A stretch of DNA of 64,000 nt from Nepenthes gracilis (GCA_033239525.1 BSYO01000015.1:18103713-18167712), one strand, 5' to 3'. Numbered from the stretch's first letter, positions 34,910 through 48,230 are shown. A program made the numbers and translations. The notes: generated by a model not told the origin, from the letters alone.

Positions 34910-35624
34910 TGATGGGTAAGCTCGAAAATAGGTTGGCTCAATGTTTAGGTGGATAAGCGGGCCAATGCTCAAGCGGATAAGAGGTTTAAATGTTAACAAC
35001 CCGACTGAAGATGTCACAGAATCTATCAAGCAATAGTATACGAACGCTTGAACTAAAAAGAAAAAGTTTGAATGCCTAGATATTAAATGACCATAATGAG
35101 TGACCGAAATGATACTGTGTCTGAAAATTAGGAGGTCCTATCATTAAATAGAGACAACCATTACACACTATTGCTAACACCTCTCACCATTAATCCGAAT
35201 CGATGTCATGCACATGTATTCATCATGTTGATCTCAAGTGCCATTTGGCCAAGCAGTGTCTCTGGCTATAAATAAAGCTTCTCCTCAAAAATGAAAAAGA
35301 AACCGATGAAAAAAGATACTAAATTAGTTGAGTACACAAAAAGGAACATTGCCCTACAAATATACATTCATTCCCATTCTCTTTCATTCATTATATTTTC
35401 TTCCTTAACATTTTTCCTAATTCATTAGAACAATCATTGACTTGAGTATTTGATAATATATTGGATAATGAGTCCTATATATCTCTTACATCTAATTTAT
35501 TTTGTTGTAGTGCATAGGATTCTGATTCGCTATTATAAAGGCCGGACTCATTTGTATTCGAATACCCAAGTAAAGTAGTCACCTTCCTAATTCATATGAC
35601 AATTCGAATCCTCAAAACGTATCA
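34910..35624 (+). mobile_element. 5' LTR of deleted Tat-like Ty3 element
   Basis: Starts TGATGGGTAAGCTCG, has a TATA box (GGCTATAAATAAAGC, about 35264), the shared tail motif at 35442 and ends ACGTATCA directly before a primer site. At 715 bp it is shorter than its relatives, mainly because it lacks a minisatellite block. Confidence 0.75.
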
Positions 35625-35641
35625 TTAGTATCATCTGAAAA
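35625..35641 (+). other. Primer-binding site (decayed)
   Basis: TTAGTATCATCTG directly after the LTR is a decayed form of TTGGCGCCGTCTG. Confidence 0.5.
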
Positions 35642-35704
35642 AAAAATATAAACAAGTCACTCAGTTAAAGAGAGAATATAGTCAACACCAAAGCCTAGTC
35701 AAGC

Positions 35705-37140
35705 ATGCCACCCAAAGACATCATTTCTCATGGTGACGACCTGACAGATGGTAGACATAAAAATGCTTGTCCGACCATGAATATAAATGTGAATACTTTG
35801 GCGGCCCAAATCAACTCCATGTCCAAGGTTCTCAAGTCTCTTTAAAATAGATTGAGGGACACCCACTGAAGACTCCATCCTCCAATTCTTAGACTTTTTC
35901 ATCTAAAGAAGGAATTAAAAGAAAAAGTAACCATCAAAGGAGGCAATTTCAATGTCTGACAACCTCAAAACCCGAGATGCCTTGAGTAATAGGGTTTACA
36001 TTCGGTTGGAAGGCCGATTAAATTTTAGAACTTGAGAGGAAAGCTTGAAACGATGATACCCGTGTTGTTTTCTAGATGTTGGAAAACCTTCGGTTCGTGA
36101 CGAAGCTTTATGTAGCTCTCTTCTGAGAAATGTCCATAGCTGACAGGTCCCACATGTTTTGTCAAACCATTTAGAGTTGAGAACATTCCTCAACGGGAAA
36201 AGAGTAACGTCTGCATCTCAAGTGGAGGAGAGGATTAGAAAGATCGAGCAGCAACTGTTTTGAGAAAGTACGGATAGATATTCGACTGACCTGAATAGGT
36301 TGTCATTTACAATGGAGATCAGGATGCACTAACTTTCTTTCAAATGCAAAATGCCAACCCTGGAACTCTACAATAAAAATTTTGATCTCATAGATCATCT
36401 AGATTATTTTTGAAATTTGTTGGGATTTAAGGGCCTAGATGATCTAGCCTTATATCTTCGTTTTTCATTAATCCTCAAAGAAGATGTTCAAATTTGGTTT
36501 TACCAGTATGCACCAAATTTGATTCGAATATTTCAAGAGTTTGTCAATAACTTTCTATCACAAATTGTCTCTAGCAGGAGGAAAGAAAAGCAGTTTTGGT
36601 ACGTTATCCATATCTAATAATGACGAAACGAAAGTCTGAAGAGCTTATTATCCCAATTCAACGCGGAGGCTCAAAGAATATCAAAATTGATAGATGAGGT
36701 GAAGTTAAATTCATGCATGGAGACTGTACAGTCGAGTGAATTCTTTAAATACTTGGTTCAATAAGAGTCAAGATTTTTCTTCAGGTGGAGATTATCACTT
36801 GGGCATATAATGTTACCGGAAAGGCCAATGAAAGAAAAAGGCCGGAGGGCACAAATCAACTTTCGTGATTGACTAGTGAAAAAATGAGAAATTGTGACAA
36901 TTCCACCATTCAAGACCCTAGAAAGCAACCAAGGATGAAACCGAGTGTCAGAAGAGAGTACAAGCCCTTGAACCTAACTCCTTTGAATGATATTCAGATG
37001 AATATTTTAGTACAGATCCAGTATGAAAAATTGCTAAAGGAGCCTATTACCTATTGCATCAACATAAAGAAAGTTTGTTATAGTTGCCATAAATTACTTT
37101 ACAAAATGAATAAAGGCCTCCTCACGAGCGAGAATAATTG
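35705..37140 (+). pseudogene. gag of deleted Tat-like Ty3 element
   Basis: The ATG at 35705 opens MPPKDIISHGDDLTD, followed by TLAAQINSMSKVL, as in Tat gag N-termini. Stops and shifts follow. The matrix/capsid-like part is seen at 36417-36617 (GFKGLDDLALYLRFSLILKE, FYQYAPNLIRIFQEFVNNFL). The late gag pattern appears at 36957-37050 (REYKPLNLTPLNDIQMNILV). This order matches the gag at 46692-48230. No zinc knuckle is recognisable before the frame meets integrase, so the gag 3' end is lost. Gag would build the virus-like particle. This copy cannot. Confidence 0.65.
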
Positions 37141-37176
37141 ATCAAAATATGATCAAGTTTGTTCGATAGAGTATTA

Positions 37177-37860
37177 TTTGCAAGTTTGAAATTTTTATGG
37201 TTATAGTAACCGATAACAAAACCCAATGCACTGAAAAAGGGTTTACTAAGTATTGCGCGAATTTAGGAATCAAATTTGTTCGAAATTCTGTTACCTATCT
37301 ATGGATGAACAGGTAAGTAAAAGTGATGAACCAAATCTTGTTATATGGGTTGAAAACAAAGTTAGAAGACGCAGGGGGATCTTCGATAGATGAGTTACCT
37401 TCCATGTCGTGGTCCTACCAAACGAGCCCTAGAGAACCAATATGAGAGATGCTCTTCAACTTGTATAATGGGATAGAGGCGGTCATTTTGGTAGAAATTG
37501 GGCTACCAATGTTTGAGTTGAAAATTTTGACCCACAAAGTAATTTTTAACTCCTAAGAGAACATCTTCATTTGCTCGAGGAAGTCTGAGACACTGCAAGG
37601 CCGTGGATAGCGAGTTACCAGCAGTGAGTCACTTGAATTACAACAAAAAGGTGAATGCTCATCAATTCGGGGTGAGGAACCTAATTTTGAAGAGTATACA
37701 ATCTACCGACAAGATCGCTGATGGGAACAAACTCTCCCATAATTAGAAACGACCATTCTTGTTCTCAACTATTCTTCAAAACGGTGTGTATAAATTATAC
37801 ACTCAAAATGGAAAACTAGTCCCGAGGATATGAAGCGTTATTCATTTCAAAAAATATTAT
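37177..37860 (+). pseudogene. Integrase core and C-terminus, fused directly behind gag remnant
   Basis: Reading shows VTDNKTQ with FTKYCANLGIKF (second catalytic Asp in TDN), MNRXVKVMNQ at the position of the catalytic Glu (not kept), then GLKTKLEDAGGSSIDELPSM and a C-terminal HREHLHLL..SYQQ stretch as in Ty3 integrases (compare 51540-52140). The zinc-binding N-terminus, first catalytic Asp, protease, reverse transcriptase and RNase H are absent. The junction with gag lies within about 40 bp (37141-37180). A large internal deletion made this element non-autonomous. Frameshifts and stops are present. Confidence 0.7.
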
Positions 37861-38229
37861 CAATATACTTGCACGGGATAGAGTTAAATTTTGTGCATAG
37901 CATATGAGATGCTTGTATAACGTATTTATTGATATTTATGATAATAAAATTGCTATGTATTTGTTACATTAATTGCTTATTTGTATGCATGCATATGATT
38001 TCATGAATACAAGTGATTATGACTGATCCTAAGTTGGGTGAAACTATTATCGGTTAAATTAACCTACTAGAAAGTACAGTGACAACCTCAGTTGAAGTAA
38101 CTGAGCAACCCAAAAGACTGTCGGATGCAAAGTATCATATAAAGACCCAGGAGGCTTGTAAACCATAGTCCAATTCCCATTTTGAGAGGTAATAAAAAAA
38201 AAAAAAACACTTAAGAGGGGCTTTCCCAC

Positions 38230-38375
38230 AATGAGTGTAATGACATTATCTCACAGGAATGGGTACCATTAGTCAAATATAGTTGACGGACTAGTATTCG
38301 ACACGTGAGTGCACTGATGTCCTCTCATAGGAAGGAGTACCATTAGTCAAATACAGTCAGTGAACTAGGGTCAAG
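38230..38375 (+). repeat. ~73-bp tandem duplication in post-integrase region
   Basis: Two imperfect units each contain GTACCATTAGTCAAATAYAGT and end GAACTAG/GACTAG (38266-38290 and 38338-38362). They occupy the same part of the element as the 40-bp array at 52384. Confidence 0.6.
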
Positions 38376-38747
38376 TAAAGTTTGACAGCAATGACAACCA
38401 TGTCTAGTCGGCAAGCGAAGAACGTATTGAACGAAAAATTCAGTATAAAAAAGTATCAGTGACATTAATTGAAGCAATCTAATTGATTTATTAAGTTATA
38501 AATATTAACAATAAGGAGATCCAAGTTTTCAATATGAAGAGTACAAATGCGCTGCCTATTGCCTACAAAAGAACATCTCGACTACTCAAAGGTCTGGGAC
38601 CGGCTGGAAATCATGACGACCGATTCTCACCTGGCTCTAAGAAATCCTCAATATCAGAATACCGAGAAACCCTGAAATTCCTTGGATTGAGATAGCCAAA
38701 GGGAAAGTCGAGAGCCACCAAGGATATGATCCTAGGTAGAAAGCACT

Positions 38748-39141
38748 TTTAATATCATGTTTTCAGAGTAGTCTAATCCTCTTCAGTCAAAGATGTATTC
38801 AACTTTCCCTCAAGACTACAAAATAAAACAAATTAGCATCGGTCAGTTAAAACACAGCCTCCTAGAGTCGGTTCTCGAGCAAGGCAATCCAAATAATAGT
38901 TTTGTCATTTGAGATGAGAGGCCAACCACTAAAACTCTTTATCTACATAAAAGACCGCCTCAACACTATTTAACATTGACATTGGAGAGGGACTCAAATC
39001 TCCATCTCCTCCTTGAGACCTAGTGTGAGGTTAGAGAACTTTTAATATCATGTTTGCATAGCCTATCCTCGATAAGGTGAATCAACTTTTGCGACTACAA
39101 AATAAAGCAAATTAGTTAGTCAAAATATAGCAATGATAAGA
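38748..39141 (+). repeat. Pair of ~100-bp direct repeats
   Basis: CTTTTAATATCATGTTT...GACTACAAAATAAARCAAATTAG occurs at about 38748-38845 and 39040-39120. Part of the noncoding region between integrase and antisense ORF. Confidence 0.55.
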
Positions 39142-40310
39142 AGAATATTTGGAGATGAAGGGTTATCAAAACTAGAGGCGAAAGACCTCACTTGATCACT
39201 ATCACTAGAGGAGAAAAAGCATTTGGATCCTCTGGGTGCCCAGATACAAAAACATTAGCTTGAGAAACCTCCTTGTCAAGAGACCTCCGGATTAATCAAA
39301 AATCACTAAGACTCTACCCATAGGCTAGAAACAGGCTTGTTGGGAGATAGGTTAACAAAAATCAAGACCCCATACTCAACCGTAAATGAAGCGTCCATCG
39401 GTTCATTTGATCCACTGGCAACGGGTTTATTTATTCTAATTACAACAGGTAATGATGCTTCACCACCCATAGTAAACTTGGGTAACTCTTCGAAAACCTG
39501 GTGACAAGGTAAAGAATGGATAGAATTTGGCCTCCGAGATAACTCACCGATTTCTAATGTGGCCATTTCATCACAGGCCTCACCGATTGCCTAGTCATAG
39601 TCACTTGAGGAAGATGAGAAGGGATATGTCCTCCCCTTTCGCTCTCACTTCCCAATTGACCTTAGCGAGCACCTGGCGAGTCAAAAAATTATTTGTTCTC
39701 CATAGTGAAACAACATTTTTCTCAATTAGTTTCATCAAAGGCCGAGCCTTAAAAATCCCATTCTTAGAGACATCATTGGAATAAGTAGGATTGACAAACT
39801 TCTAATCGTTGGAGAGGGTCCAACAAAAAGAGACCACAATATAAAAGTATTAGTCTTTCCAACTTTTTATTGAGTTCGAATTATCCCCGCTTATTTTATA
39901 CTTTTTGGGGAGTAAAATAAATCTAATTACTCTCTTAATTGAACTAGAAAACAACTTTAATAGCCTTAGTGACCAGACGAGGTTTTTAGTGATGAATAAA
40001 AATGCACAAGAAAATCAAATACCTAATAGCGTTGGGATGGAAATGCTTAATAAGAATTTCAAGAGCCTCCAAAATCTCATACAATTACCTCATAAAAGGA
40101 ATTCAAAGCCCTTTCTTTAGGTGAATTTCGTAGATAGTGACAAAATTGAGCCGAGGAGAGTAAGCTCTCTCATTGGACGAAGGAAGTTGGAAGGAAATAC
40201 CAATAGGAATATTATACCTATCGTAAATGTCTACCACGTCCTCAATGATGAGGACGGATGGAATCTTAACAACGCCTACAGAAACTGCCGAGGGGTCATG
40301 GGAAACGAGG
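39000..40310 (-). pseudogene. Antisense accessory ORF, PF04195-like domain (decayed)
   Basis: On the minus strand 40290-39930 reads KIPSVLIIEDVVDIYDRYNI, then FVTIYEIHLKKGL, LYEILEALEILI and FHPNAIRYLIFLCIF. These align with GFITVYEVHLKGGL...LQPNAVRYLVSLCVFF at about 24999-25150 (+). Stops interrupt it. Downstream minus-strand fragments (for example 39566-39306) are probably its C-terminal half but are not recognisable by themselves. It is encoded opposite to gag and integrase and lies 3' of them, as in the element at 45571. Only the domain is certain. Start and end are approximate. Confidence 0.65.
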
Positions 40311-40319
40311 AGAAGTGAA

Positions 40320-41360
40320 AAGCGAATTAGGATTAGGAGAAGTGAAGAATGAAAAGACGTAGAAGTGAAGGAGTGCTAGACTTTAAATTGGTAATGATTG
40401 CAAACCAAAATGGTATCATTTGTCTCTGCAAAAGGGGCGCGCCTTCATGAAGGCTAAAACACTTGTTAGCACAAAAATGCACTGCATTTTCACAGAATCG
40501 TTCATGATCGCCTGACGCAACGCCGCCAAGGTACATATGTGCTGTTCCATATCCTCTCAAATGTACTAGTGATGATATCCTGACGCATTCTCAAGGTAGC
40601 AGACTGGAAATAGACAACTCTTACACTTGGTAAATTAAGATGGGACAAGTCAGCCCAAATTAAAATCAGTCTGATCAATTTATGGATGCACAAATAGTGT
40701 GTTTGTTCAATGAAAATTATTACACATCGAATTGTTAGGAAATCTAGTTGTCTGAGTCTAAATTATCAAATTGTTAGAAATTAAATATCAAAAAATGGCA
40801 TTCAAGTACATCAACTATTCAGAGAATGCAAGTATATTGAAATGATACAAAGAAAGAAGAATATTATTTGAATATTTCTATTAATTGACTTATTTTACAA
40901 CGTACAAATTTACAATAACAAAAGTATAACTTAGAAAAAAAGGAAGAAAATGTAGGACAATAATCCAATAAAATAAAGGAAAGAAAACCCTCTCTCCTAG
41001 AATTTCAACGATGCTGTAGAGGAAGGAAAAGAACAAAAATTGTTTGCAAAAACCTGCTGTAGTCACCCAAGTCATCTTGAGAGTGAATATAAAGTCGGAG
41101 ACCTTGTTACAATGATGAAAGCCTGGCATTGGTAAAGACATAAAAGGAAAAAAAGTAAGATGGTTTTTCATATAAAAAAATATAACCAAGACAGTTTTCA
41201 AATACTTCCCCAAACCAAAGCTTCAAAATCGGAAGAGAAACATCCACCGATTTCGACAACTACAACTTGTGATAGTGAAGACATTATGATGACTCAAAGT
41301 AGATATACCTTGAGTAAAATAAAGAAAGCTCTTTCAATTTATATCCGAGAGGGGGCTTAA
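40320..41360 (+). other. 3' end of deleted Ty3 element, no 3' LTR recognised
   Basis: Sequence continues from the antisense ORF's upstream side to a purine-rich GAGAGGGGG tract at 41348-41356 that could be the polypurine tract. No LTR with the shared tail motif follows, so the 3' LTR is missing or too decayed. The ORFs at 40890-41360 are unsupported. Confidence 0.35.
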
Positions 41361-44300
41361 TGCGCATTTAACTCGGGATGATATCAAATCACAATAATTG
41401 ATGGCAGGAAATAAAATCTTGCCAAATAATACCTCAAATCAGTAGAATATTTGAGAAAGAAGTAAGCATTGAAGAAGTTGCAACTGGCGTCCAATCGATG
41501 GCATGTCGGAAGGTTTGAATTGAAACTCCTAGCATGAGGAGCTAGTAATAATAATATACAATTAATCATCAACTATGCAACACTGTGTTATAACCATAAC
41601 TCAAAAATTGAGTATAGCCAAATATTGGGAATATAATTAAAATTATACTAAATTTGAATATTAATAAAGATACAAATTCTATCAAATATATCTTAATAGA
41701 GGTCACAATTATATAAAATATTACAACAATATGATTGTTTCTTATTATGTTATAATAAACCAATGACTATGCACATACTACCAACAGTTGGGTAATATTC
41801 ATGAGATATCGATTCTCGTAAGTTTGTCAAATAATTAATTATATAGTCTCATGATACTTTATCATCCATGGTGTATAAATATTAAATTCAAATTATACAA
41901 TCAATATTCTTGTTATTCTCTCACAATAAACTCAAAATATGTCACACATGTATTTTTGTGGTCCAATCGAGAGTTACGCCCAAATTCAAAATATAATATT
42001 TTATCTCAATTCGTATGTCAAATTTAGCACCAATTGGAAGGATATATCTCAAAATCTTATTGCACATTATTTATAAGAGTATAAGTATCCATCTATGAAT
42101 ATAGACCTTAGTCCACCAAAATATGAAAACTAGTATCTGACAACGATAGAATAAATTATAATTTTATAAGTTCTATATTCTTTGATATTATAATATTTTA
42201 AAATAATTTTCTTTATTTTAACTATTTATAAAAAGAAGGCTAGACATGTGATCTCAAATAATACAAAGAACAATTACCAATAAGACAAGAAAAATCCATG
42301 AATGTACTAAGCATCCGATTGGCTCATATGATTTTAACTGATTATTATTGGATTCATTGATGTACTAATTTTAATTTTGAAGTCATAAAAAGTATATTTT
42401 ATTTTATTACTATCAAACAAAATTTATGAATTATCTATTTTATTTGAGTAGTCCTGATTAATTATAATAGGGTTCAACCAATAGGATAAAATATTCAAAT
42501 ATTATACATGTATTAACTACCATAAAATATAAATCAACCTAAATTATAATGTATAATACAATTGGAAATTCCCTTCCCAATTTTATCACCCGAAACAAAC
42601 ATATGGTTGCAACAAGCTGTACAAGGAGCCAAAGTTTAGTGCTTATTGTCAGATATTCATCAATGAATTTCTACATTTCCGGATAACCCAAATCAATTTT
42701 GTCAATATAATATTAAATTTAGTATTTTAGATAGTAATAATGGTGATATTATTGTCATTGGCGTATTTATTTTACCATTTGAATAATTGGCCTGAATATC
42801 GACCACCGCCTCAACTAAAGGTGAGTTGAGACCAGATTCAGTGATTGAAGAGGCTTTTCTGTCACTCGATTTCAATTTTGAAAAATTAAAATCGATATTC
42901 AATAATATAATATTAAATTATATATTTCATAATGTAAAAATAATAATCTTAAATATATGAACGCACTGATTAGATATATAAGCGGTTGGCCGAAAAATGA
43001 TCCAGGGTCAGAATATCACTCTCCGAGCACTGTTCATCTTCTTCATCTAAAAGTGTTATTGTTTATTGGATTTATAGTGGGGCAATTCCATTAAACACTG
43101 AATAATTTTATTTAGTACGATTAAACACCAAATTTTACAGCAATTGAGCGAATTATAATCAACCAATGATACACCTATATGTATTATTTGCCCATAATTT
43201 TCAAAAAGATTACAGGAAGAGAATGAAGATTACAGAACCGAGTATTTGTAAGAAAATATAACAACCTAACTAATCAGAATACACTAAACACTATGATGAA
43301 ATTGAGGGAGGCGAAATTTGTTGGGTTTGATCACTCCCTTATGGGTGATTCAATATCTAGATTCAATATTTAATTAGTGGATTTTTATTTTATTAATTAC
43401 ATATAAATATATAAACATATACTATTATTATAAATAATCCTAATTATTATTCTCAAATACTAAAAATAATTACATATTATCGGCGAAAAAATTTACGAAA
43501 ATATCTTTTTAATAGTTTTGCGAATTTGACACGTTTAGTCTCAACATAAAATTAGACTAAGTTTGCTTGTGGTAATTAACTTATTAATTATCTTTATTAA
43601 TGAATATCTCGAATTGAATATCGAATGAATTTGAATCAAAATATTGAGGTGTTACACTTTTGGTAGATGATATTTACTTTCTTCGGTACAAACTCGACGT
43701 GGAATATAGTTAATTAGTAAAAATATAATATAAACTGAAATTTATCATTACTTGTAGTCCACCCACGTTTTTAATTTTACAGATAATTGATCAGAGTTTA
43801 AAATTTTTTAAAATAGAGAAATAATAATAAGTATATATTTTTTGTGTTTATATCAATGGCATGAGATCTCTTAACTCTATCATCAAGTACTACATTGTCA
43901 AAATTATCTTTCAGTGTCAAGGATTGAATAATTGATGAAAAGTGTAGGATGCTATCGAAGACAATAAAAATATACATATTTTTTTTTAATAATTAGTTAT
44001 ATACAAAAAAAAAAAATCGCATAAAAATCTAATTATTTTCAACTGCAGTAAAAATGATGACTTCACAATTAGTGATTGGGGTAAAAGTAAACATTAAAAT
44101 TGAGTGGCTTTTTAGATATATTTATTTTATCTTTATAAATTATAATATTAAAAATATTTAATAAAATAAATAAAATATAATTTTTTATAATACTTTATAT
44201 AATTTTATTAATTAATTAATTTTTTTTCTTTTTACAATCTTTCTTAAAATGGCGCAACATGACCTTGCTTAGTATAGATGAACCATGTGCCGTGCTAGGC

Positions 44301-44413
44301 CTGTGCAAAATTGTCACATGCAACATTAACATGACACATTTAAATTTTGGCAGCGCGAAAGCGTGGGTCACGTTGATATAGTAATACCTAAATAACAACA
44401 ATAACAGCACTAA
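41361..44413. other. Intergenic AT-rich region, no gene seen
   Basis: Strongly AT-rich with many short repeats. I recognise no protein in any frame. ORFs at 41384-42902 and 44216-44419 are low-complexity. Confidence 0.5.
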
Positions 44414-44642
44414 GTGCATATTTAGTTTATGGAAATAAAAATTTTATTCTTACATTATTCTCAATGAAATATTTATTCTATTGTTTAATTTATTTTTGAT
44501 GCGAAATAAATATTTTTGAAAGAATATTTATTCCTCTAATTTAAAAAATAAAAAATACCACATACTCTTAGAGTTTTTTTAATTCCTAGCATGTAGTGAA
44601 TAATTGTTTCCGCAACTCATAAATTTTATTATCATTTTGTTC

Positions 44643-44686
<44 letters not shown>

Positions 44687-44933
44687 TATTGTTTATACTC
44701 TTCGACATCTAAAATTTTTTTCCTTGAATAAGAGTGAAAAGATTATTAATATAAATTTTTATCATATTTTTTATACTATTACTGTATACCAAATATTAGA
44801 ATACTAATTCTCAACTTAATTTATTTTAATAACTAAACATATGAATTAAAATTTCTAACTATTCCATCTTATTCTATTATTTAAAAATAATTATTCTATT
44901 TTTACTTTATTTTATTATAATAATCAAATATAC
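44414..44933. mobile_element. MITE-like element, family copy 1
   Basis: The left end GTGCATATTTAGTTTATGGA and the reverse complement of the right end (AGTATATTTGATTATTATAA) form an imperfect terminal inverted repeat of the GYATATTTGGTTATTGG kind. Inner sequence is AT-rich without coding capacity. A second copy of the right part lies at 58741-59026 and a left part at 45443-45570. Confidence 0.5.
44643..44684 (+). repeat. (AAT)n microsatellite, about 14 units
   Basis: Uninterrupted AAT/TAA trinucleotide run inside the MITE-like element, a likely polymorphic marker. Confidence 0.95.
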
Positions 44934-45442
44934 TATAAAAGAATAGTATTTTAACACTAGAAATATAGCCGGAAACTTGGGAGGTATATGATTTTAATTT
45001 TAAAAATTTGAAAATGATAAAGATCAAGCGATTATATTTGGGAAAGGTTTTAAAAATAAATCAATATAAAAATAAATTAAAAAATAAAAAAAACCAAGAC
45101 TAAAACTGTAAGAAATATTAAAAATTATAGCTTTAGAACAAAAATATGAAAGAAATAATTCAATTAAATCAAATTTGAAATAAGTAAAAACTAAATATAA
45201 AAAAAATAGTACGTGGTATAAAAAAAGTAAATAGTAGGATGTAATAATTAAACACAAAAAAAAAAAATTAAATAGATGGCAAATTAACAAGTCATGAGAT
45301 GAAGAAAAATAAATATCGAAAGTTATCTGTCGGATTCGTTCTAATTTTTCCTAACAGAGTTATTTCGAAAAGAGTATGATTTAGGGTCAACACTGTGCAG
45401 TATTATAATCTTGGATGAAAACAAAAGTGGAGTAGTAACGGC

Positions 45443-45570
45443 ATATTTGATTGGAGAAAATAAAAATTTTATTTTTATTTTATTTTTTTAAAAATTTTTA
45501 TTTTTTTATTTAGTTATATTTTAATATGAAATAAATATTTTCAAATGAATAATTATTCTCAAAAATCCGG
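45443..45570. mobile_element. Left part of MITE-like element, interrupted by the Ty3 element
   Basis: GCATATTTGATTGGAGAAAATAAAAATTTTATTT...GAAATAAATATTTTCAAATGA parallels the left 110 bp of 44414-44933. It stops where the LTR at 45571 begins. AT-rich sequence that could be its continuation resumes after 56788. This dates the MITE insertion before the Ty3 insertion. Confidence 0.5.
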
Positions 45571-46566
45571 TGATGAGTACGCCAATAGTGAATTAGCCCA
45601 AAAAAGATAAACAACGCAGATTTACAACGGTCTATTAGCGCCTAGATTGGTTGAAAGGCCAATGAGTCAAGAGAAGCTCAAGAACAGGATGGCCCGCTTG
45701 GGTCCAAGACGGTCAATACTTCCGTTGATTGGAATTACGTAAGACGGCCAACGCTTCCATTGACAAGAAGTATGACCAATTGGCCATTTTTAGACCAGGC
45801 CTTGAGTGGGCGAAGTCCAGTTTGGCCCACGCGACCGTCCTCGACTAGCAACGATTTTCTCCCATTATTTAGCTCCCTTCAAAGAAGGTTATCCCAATGG
45901 CAACAGTCATCAATAGATTCAACGCGTATTCTTAAAGGAAGGCACAATAATCTTTTCCTGATCTGTTAGAAATTCTAACAGTTACAGAACGTAGAAGGAA
46001 GACAATCAATTTAGCGACCGTTACTGCCATAAAAGCTTTACATCGAAAAAACAGCAATCCCAACAAAGTGCGAGAATTAAACCCTTCTGCACAAGGAAGA
46101 TAGTCCAAAGCAGTGCCTATAAAAGGCCATGGAGTCCCCACTCCGACGCACGCCTTCACTCACGCACAATAAGCTCAAACGGTTAAACTTGCCACTAAAT
46201 CTCTCTGCAGAAAACTTAGCAGGTTTCAGATTGCAAATGTTCTCTCTCTCTTTGCCACTACGTTTTCAACGAACACAGTACTTTGAACCAGTGCTCCTCA
46301 CGAGTCAACAAAGCTTCTCTTAACGAGAGGACCCACCTATCTCAAACACTCTTTGCATTTTCTTACATTATTTACTTTCACCTTATTAATTTGAAGGCTG
46401 TTTACTGACTTGAGCGTCAGAGTGTTTACGGTGGGACAACATCTCGTCGTCACCTGACCCCTTACTCGTAGTTGTGGTGTGCAAGTTCCATACTTAGAGG
46501 ATAGAGCCGAATTTAGACAACCGACTTGACCCGAATCTGTTTGAAATTTGGATCCATAATGCACCA
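45571..46566 (+). mobile_element. 5' LTR of the main Tat-like Ty3 element
   Basis: Begins TGATGAGTACGCC and ends TGCACCA before the primer site. It pairs with 55784-56788, sharing the start TGATGAGTAC, AGGACCCAC (about 46329) and the tail motif at 46410. The two LTRs differ at many sites, mostly C/T and G/A, so insertion is old. Decayed GGTCAA/TTGACC pairs occur at 45711-45730 and 45746-45765. No 5-bp target duplication is seen at the outer ends. Confidence 0.9.
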
Positions 46567-46584
46567 TTAGAGTCGTCTGCGGGA
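46567..46584 (+). other. Primer-binding site
   Basis: TTAGAGTCGTCTGCGGG aligns base for base with TTGGCGCCGTCTGTGGG, the site type I know after Tat-like 5' LTRs, with four changes. Confidence 0.65.
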
Positions 46585-46691
46585 AGCTTATAAAAAGCAA
46601 ACCAATTTTTTTCACAATCTCTCTCAATTTTGCATCTCATCAAACAGAATCGTGAACACGAGAGCGTAAACTAGCGGTCCCGCTAGAGACA

Positions 46692-48230
46692 TGACCACAC
46701 TCGATCCGAATCACTTTGCTGGTAACAAGGTCAACATGGTGGTCAATGGTGTGCTAGCACCATTTTCCCAGAATCAGGCGAAGCACATGGACAGAATAAA
46801 CAGAATACTCTAAATGCTCTGCGCCCGCCAGGAGAACGGTTAGTAGGGGGCTTCTCCCGCAGTTCTACCTGGTCTGGCCTCTAACAGAGCATGATAGAAG
46901 AAGAAGAAGAAACCAGCCAAGAAGACCAAGGGGCCGGCCAACACTCAGGCTCAGGAGACCTCACATGCCCAGAGCCGTTCAAGGCTCAAAGAACGTTTGG
47001 GTGACGGGATTTCAGAGGAGAGTATAGAACGGAGGAATCCCTGATACTTTTGGGTGGATTCCTCCCCTAGAGCTAAGGAGGGAGCCTCTAAGATCGTTAG
47101 ATCCGCTGGTGGCAGTAACCGACTAACTACTCGCCGCGTCAGAGAAAGGACGAAGTTGAGAAACCTACCTCAACTCTAAAAGAACTGACAATACCATCCC
47201 CACGAATTCGTGGGTGGAGAAGATCCTCTAATGCGTGCTCAAAGATGATGAACACGCCATGGATCTGAAAAGATCTCCTTTCATGGCACAGATCTTGAAA
47301 CCGTCCCATGCTGGCCAAGTTCAAGATGCCAACTCTTGACTCTTACGATGTGAGCATTGATCCAACGAATCATTTCAATCATTTTCGCACCCATTTGAGT
47401 TTACAAGGGTTAGAGGATGCAACCATATATCGCTGCTTCCCTCTTATGCCGAAGAGAGATGCTTGCATCTGATTCCATCGTCTCTCATTAGGTTCGATTC
47501 GGAGCTTCTGAGAGCTTTATGACCTTTTCTTGGCGCAAAATGCCTCCAATCGTCGAGAATAAAAGCAGTCTTGGCGCCTCTCCCATGTCAAATAGAAATA
47601 GGGAGAGAATCCACAGAAGTTTTTGGATTGCTTCGTGGTGGAGGTGAGAAGAATCCTCAAACTTACAAAAGTTTCATCTCTACCTTAACACATGGGGACT
47701 TTTTTAGGTACCTGGCGTACAAGAATCCACAGACATTCTGAGAGAAAGAATCTATCACCAAGGTTTATGCAGTAGCAGATGAGGCCAACGAGGCTATACG
47801 TCCTGAGGCACCGAATAACCTCCCTGTTTTCCAACTGTGGGAAAGAGGAAGCACGACGGCGGTGACTACTTCCACCAAATGCAGCACAAGACCGGAGCGC
47901 CAGAAAGGAGGGACTATGGGCTGATCAACCTGACTCTCCTAACTGACAAACACTGCAATGTCATTATGTAGATCAGTGGGGAGAAGTTCTTTAAGTGGCC
48001 AAAACCACTTAAAAAAGTGGAGGGAGGAAATCCATCCAAGCATTGCGATTTTCATTGATCTCCAAGACACACTATGGAAGATTGTAAGACGCTTCAGTGG
48101 GAGATTGAGGAGCTCCTCTGGAGGGGCCACCTCAACAGGTTCGTCAGGAACCTTGTGCAGAGCTTTGGCGCCTTAGGAGGGGAAGGACCAGAGTCTTTCC
48201 CACCACGGAACCGAAGTTACGTTGGAGTTG
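46692..48230 (+). pseudogene. gag of the main Tat-like Ty3 element
   Basis: The ATG at 46692 opens MTTLDPNHFAGNKVN. A basic stretch (KKKKKPAKKTKGP) follows near 46900. Past a frameshift, 47310 onward reads AKFKMPTLDSYDVSIDPTNH, HFRTHLSLQGLEDATIYRCF and GENPQKFLDCFVVEV, the conserved gag core of plant Ty3 elements. At about 48030-48090 a C..H..H...C pattern (KHCDFH...RHTMEDC) resembles the gag knuckle region, and GGHLNRFVR-like text follows. Many in-frame stops and at least one shift make it non-functional. Gag would form the particle that packages the element's RNA. Confidence 0.8.
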
